Assembly: GCA_026874595.1 (NCBI GenBank)
Contig: CM049317.1
Span: 46,462,401-46,526,400, forward strand
Length of the DNA stretch: 64,000 bases
Source: Sipunculus nudus
Lineage: Eukaryota > Annelida > Sipuncula > Golfingiida > Sipunculidae
Reading direction: 5' to 3'
The notes under the pieces are model-generated. The model was not told where the DNA came from. It made no database searches and worked only from the letters and a program-made list of their open reading frames with translations. The translations under genes were made by a program, and so were the position numbers. Shown one piece after another: positions 60,064 through 64,000 of this stretch; the first letter of the stretch is position 1, and each line of letters starts with the position of its first letter.

Positions 60064-61752
60064 ATGGATGAACTGGTAAAAGCACTTGATGATCCAAATA
60101 AATCTGTGAGTGACATTGAGAACATACTTAAAGGCAATGCAGGTACGATGCTTGTGGGAGGTTTGGATAAAGAGACCCTTCTCACCCTGTTCAGAAAAGG
60201 TGCTCATCCTGGTCACATGACTGAAATAGCTCGTTTATTAATTAATTCAGGTGCCAGTATTCATGAAGAGGATGGAAATGGGAACTGTCCGCTGGACTTC
60301 CTTGTTCTGCATATCAATCGAGGACTCCGTTTTCACACCCACAAGAGCACAAACCTCTCCAGGCTGAGCAGTGTAGGTACATGGGGACCGACAACAACAT
60401 TGTTGTCAATGAAGCGGCAGTTAGAACAGATCAAAGAAGATGAGGAGTACCAGAATGATGTCTACAACTGCCTGATGTTGATGCTAAGTCACAAAGCCAA
60501 TCCCTGTGAACTCCCAGGAGTGATCCCAAACATACCCAGCTCCACTGTGTGGAGTGAACATTTTGAACATCGTCTGTTCATGAAAGATTACCGCTGGCGT
60601 ACTTTAGGCCATGCTGCAAGTATGGAACATAACGCCTACCAAGCATCTGATCCTCTCTCAAGGGCAAAAGTCCAAGTGAACAGTCATAACATCCAGCTCA
60701 TCCATCTGGCTGCGTGGCGTGGTGACGCCCGATGTCTCACACTTATGCTACTTGCTGGATGTAATCCTAATGCCATTAGTGATGATGGACGAAACCCTTT
60801 ACATTACTTGTACAATTATTGCAGCAAACCTAGAGACTTGTACAATAACACGCTGCTTTTAATTAAAGCTGGTACTGCGATCAACAGAACAGACCAGAGT
60901 TACATGTACCCACTACATTACCTGATTCAGCATATTTTCAATAAGCGTACAGCTATTAAATACCTTGCCAATGCATACACTTATGACTTAGTTTGTGTGA
61001 GACCAGATGAGGATCACTACCAGAAAGAAATCATGGATTGCGTTAGACTGCTGATGAATCCAGAGAAGGTTTATGATGCTGCCAATATTGCCATCATCTT
61101 AAAGATCCTCCACGACTGCCAGCCACAGAAACCTGTTGATTACAGTCTGGACATTCCAGTTTTATTTGGTGAGAAGGAAGAAGAGTTTCATCGTCTCAGA
61201 AAATTGGATCCAAAGGAGCTCAGTAAAGTCGTAGCAGACACACTCAAGAAGACACGGACAGAGCATGACATGGACACTGATGATAACATAGGTGGCGCCA
61301 CTGGTAGGCAAGAGGAAGCAATGGAAACTGAGCCACCTGCACAGCCGCAACCGAGTTCTAAAAAGCACAAAGGTGGCGGCAAAAGGAAGTTGTTTGGACG
61401 CCGGAAGGGAAGCAATAAAGCAGGTACTGATGAAGAGCCGTTGAATCCTGATAGGGGCGGGGCTCACCGCATCCACAGAAGTGGTGACACCTCACCCCAA
61501 CCAGGGACGAGCAGTGAACCACCACCACATCTACTTGAGCAGCTGCCGCAGCCTCTCTCCAAGGAGGATGTTGATAAAATGAAGGCGCGTGTCCTGGTGG
61601 TGATGTACAACCAGTACTACAAAAATGTACAGAACAAAGACCCTGGCTTGCTGGCCGGAGGCACCATGGATTTGCCGGTGGTTCCACTAAGTTTTTCCAT
61701 GAAGCCGTTGATACATTTTACTCAATTATTTCTTGAAGAATACCAGGTCAAT
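60064..61752 (+). CDS. Ankyrin-repeat protein, first coding exon (563 codons, 3' partial)
   Basis: The ATG at 60064 is preceded by an in-frame TGA (60055-60057) and by a polypyrimidine tract ending in TTGCAG at 60016, so the exon starts at 60017 in 5' UTR. The coding part ends at 61752, just before a strong donor (GTAAGTAT), after exactly 563 codons (phase 0); reading on gives only intron sequence to a stop at 61825. Ankyrin-like helices are visible at about residues 50-82 (ARLLINSGASIHEEDGNGN) and 208-290 (IHLAAWRGDARCLTLMLLAG, then DGRNPLHYL and MYPLHYLI). Residues 400-500 are acidic, Pro/Ser-rich and probably disordered, with a basic cluster at 433-452 (KKHKGGGKRKLFGRRKG) that resembles a nuclear localisation signal. 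Residues 500-563 look helical again. Ankyrin repeats bind other proteins, so a scaffold or adaptor role, possibly nuclear, is an inference. I do not recognise the family, and the C-terminal exons lie outside the window or are unseen. Confidence 0.9.
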
Positions 61753-64000
61753 GTAAGTATGCCACTAATTTTGATTCTTTGTAATCAAAAGAGTAGGTTC
61801 ATATTTTATAGTCAATCACAGGTTTGAGCAAACTGATTAGTGATCAATTACTAATCGGTTTAGCTCTATATATCTAGCTTGTATAAGAAAGGAAAATTGT
61901 TGTACGAGTATATAAATGCCATGCTATTAAAGTCTTTCCAAAAAATCTCTGCCAATTTTTTGGCTCATTCTCAAGTATACTGCTAAGAGGTTTTGGAATA
62001 ATGTCATAATATTCTTGGATAGGGATGATTTTTGTTTATGGTCAGGTCAATTTTAGAACATCCTTACTTGAGGCCTTATTGTGATTTAATCAATAGTTGT
62101 CTTTGGTGATCAACCACTTGAAAGAAGAAACTTTACGATCACCCTATCACTAGCGTGTTGGTGAAAAATAGCATATCATGCCTAGAAAATTAATTTTGAT
62201 ATAGCTTATGTCATTCCTTCAATTCAGAGTTATCAGCTGTAAACTTAGCTGTGTCACATGAGCAGTACAAACCACTGTGTTAACATGAAATAATCTGCAA
62301 ACAGGGTACACTTTGTCATATTATATACTGGCACATGAAAGCGCCCTCATTTATCAAATGTGTAGAGAAAACATGGCTTACGTCATTTCCAGTAGAGAGG
62401 ATTTCAGTGAATTGAAATGGATTCATTCGAACCCTGAATTTTTCAAAACAGCAAATACTTCATAATATACACAATGGGCATTAGATGACAGAAGCAGGGT
62501 TGGCATTCTTCTGGGAAGATAGGTATTTCTTCCCTTCCCAGGGAAGTTAAGGAGTTCCATTGAAAATGGAAGTTAGGAAAGTTTCTGGGAAGAAAAGGAA
62601 GTTAGGGAGAAACTGTTGACCTTTCCAAAATCTTTTAAACAATTACAAATACACATTTAACAGAGAATCACGAAATAATGTATTAATTACAATTATTCAT
62701 TATTTACACATTGTTATTTATATTCTATACACTGATTTAGACTGAAATTTTATCGAATTTTTGTTATTAAAAAAAAAGAACTGACAAAATGAGAACAGCA
62801 ACACTGACACAATGCCTCACTCATTGTGACTGAGACAGATCAGTTCCATCAGTGTTTTTGATTCTTGTCCAAAAAATCAACTCGCAAAATGTTTACCGCA
62901 TGTTTTCTTTTTAGTCTCTATGCACTGATTTGCGTAATGTCCTATAATGACTGCTGGATTTGATATACCAGTAAGAGGGTATTAATCAGTTGTTTCCCAC
63001 ATTCCTAAAATTCCTAAGTATATATGATAAACATAATTATTAATTAACCATTTAGTTAAAATTAATGAAGCTGCTCACAGCCTTAAAGTTTTGGTAATCA
63101 TTCATTGCTGAATGGATTCCCACATGTTCACAATGCTAAATGATAGAACAAATCTTTGTTTAAGAAGGCTATATAAATAGCCTTTGATCCTCAAATTTGA
63201 TCTTTAAAAATAGTAAGTAATAGATAAGTAATAGGCTTAAGACATTTTGGCACATTTTGGGGAGGCCCCATTGTTTTGTACTGACAGGTTAGATCTGCTC
63301 ATTACTGGACAAATAAATAAGCAATCTGCTCAAAAGTCGGTAAATTCTCAAAAAGTGTATGCTTCTGCTTAACTAAATTAAAGTGAAGTGATTTTATAAA
63401 ATTTAATTTGAAGTATAAATACTCAGCTTAAGGCAAACCCTTCTGCACAAAATAAACCTGGAGTGCATGTACTTTACTTTAGATGACCTTTATTTATTCA
63501 ACTGAAGATTGTACAAACTTTACAAACCACATTCCACCCCTTAAACCATATTCATCTAAATTGTTCAACGAAAGACTACCCCGCTGAGCCCCTAAGTCAC
63601 ACCCCAGTTGCTTTCGCAGAGACCCATAGGGTTTGTTTGAACATCCTTTACATATTAAAGTTTGTAAAATCAAACCCCCTGATTTGTACTGAAATGAAAG
63701 GCCAAAAATTACAGAAAAACAAAAATGACATATATGTTGCGACTGTATTTCTTCCCTGGGAAGAAATGGTGAAAAGGTATTTCTCCCCTTCCGAGAAGAA
63801 AGTATTTCTTCCCTTCCCTTCCCTCTGGCAAAGTTGTGCCAACCCTGCACAGAAGTTTAGAAAATTGATAGATATTTAGCTTAGCTGACTTTTAGTCATG
63901 TATCATATGGGTTTTGTCTGTATCCTCTGTTAGGTTGGTTGGCTTATCTGGCAGGAGTAGTAACTCTTTTACTGAAAAAGGTCTCAATTCAAGTCCAGAT
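61753..64000 (+). other. Intron (5' part) of the ankyrin-repeat gene
   Basis: The intron starts at the GTAAGT donor at 61753 and runs to the window end. No further exon with conserved coding appearance was seen. It contains a hAT-like element (62495-63847); the rest is AT-rich sequence with no recognised feature. Confidence 0.6.
62495..63847. mobile_element. Non-autonomous hAT-like DNA transposon (1353 bp) in intron
   Basis: The left end reads CAGGGTTGGCATTCTTCTGG. The right end, reverse-complemented, begins CAGGGTTGGCACAA, giving an 11-bp perfect terminal inverted repeat, and both ends then continue with GGGAAG/TTTCTTCCC-rich subterminal repeats. The flanks are GACAGAAG (62487-62494) and CACAGAAG (63848-63855), an 8-bp duplication with 7/8 identity. 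An 8-bp duplication and a CAGGG end are typical of the hAT superfamily. No transposase reading frame is present; the ~118-codon frames near the right end are made of subterminal repeats. It is probably mobilised in trans or extinct. Confidence 0.75.

Noticed and set aside
1-64000. tRNA or rRNA genes
   Set aside because: No cloverleaf with A and B boxes and no recognisable rRNA core was seen by eye. A covariance-model scan would be needed to exclude weak or pseudogene copies.

Overview
This window is nuclear DNA from an animal, most likely a marine invertebrate. A mollusc or other lophotrochozoan is my best guess, with moderate-to-low certainty. The reasons are AT-rich sequence, spliced gene structure, many (TA)n and poly-C tracts, and non-coding repeat families of a kind common in such genomes: 'TGACCTTGACC' repeats, 'GGTGGCGCCACC' repeats, '...GACGGACGACG...CATAAGCTCAC' ends and CAGA-tailed units. 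There is no sign of bacterial gene organisation. Most reading frames longer than 60 codons are chance frames in repeats.

Only one protein gene is well supported. It is the first coding exon (60064-61752, + strand) of an ankyrin-repeat protein with a basic, nuclear-localisation-like segment. It starts at an ATG preceded by an in-frame stop and a clear 3' splice site, and ends at a clear GTAAGT donor. A TATA box plus initiator at 57296-57326 may be its promoter. The following intron contains a 1.35 kb non-autonomous hAT-like transposon with an 8-bp target-site duplication.

Everything else is repeats, mobile-element remains or unassigned AT-rich DNA. Region by region: 0.6-7.5 kb is a mosaic of short dispersed and tandem families, broken by a decayed gag-pol fragment (3436-3838, -) and a 4.2 kb hAT-like insertion (4874-9083). 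9.2-10.3 kb is a ~130-bp tandem repeat. 10.9-22.8 kb is a ~40-bp minisatellite interrupted by older diverged repeats and seven nearly identical 1293-bp tandem units (12992-22033). 23.1-26.0 kb holds two tandem families of about 280-340 bp. 27.4-32.9 kb is a decayed Ty3/Gypsy LTR retrotransposon on the minus strand with a pogo/Tigger-like element nested in one LTR. 34.3-36.6 kb contains LINE reverse-transcriptase remains inside inverted arms rich in a GTGCGCAC palindrome. 38.2-38.9 kb is a 52-bp minisatellite. 41.85-43.83 kb is a second hAT-like element inside a (TA)n tract. 45.4-45.8 kb holds two adjacent small inverted-repeat elements. 46.7-57 kb is largely low-complexity, apparently non-coding sequence with a pogo/Tigger-type MITE (55316-55503) and a pre-miRNA-like hairpin (48464-48536).

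No genes here form a pathway or operon. The main biological story is layered transposon insertion and recent satellite amplification next to one spliced gene. I found no clearly new defence or enzymatic system. The best second-look items are the homogeneous 1293-bp array, the 4.2 kb insertion whose empty site can be read from a neighbouring paralogous repeat, the hairpin and the ankyrin gene.
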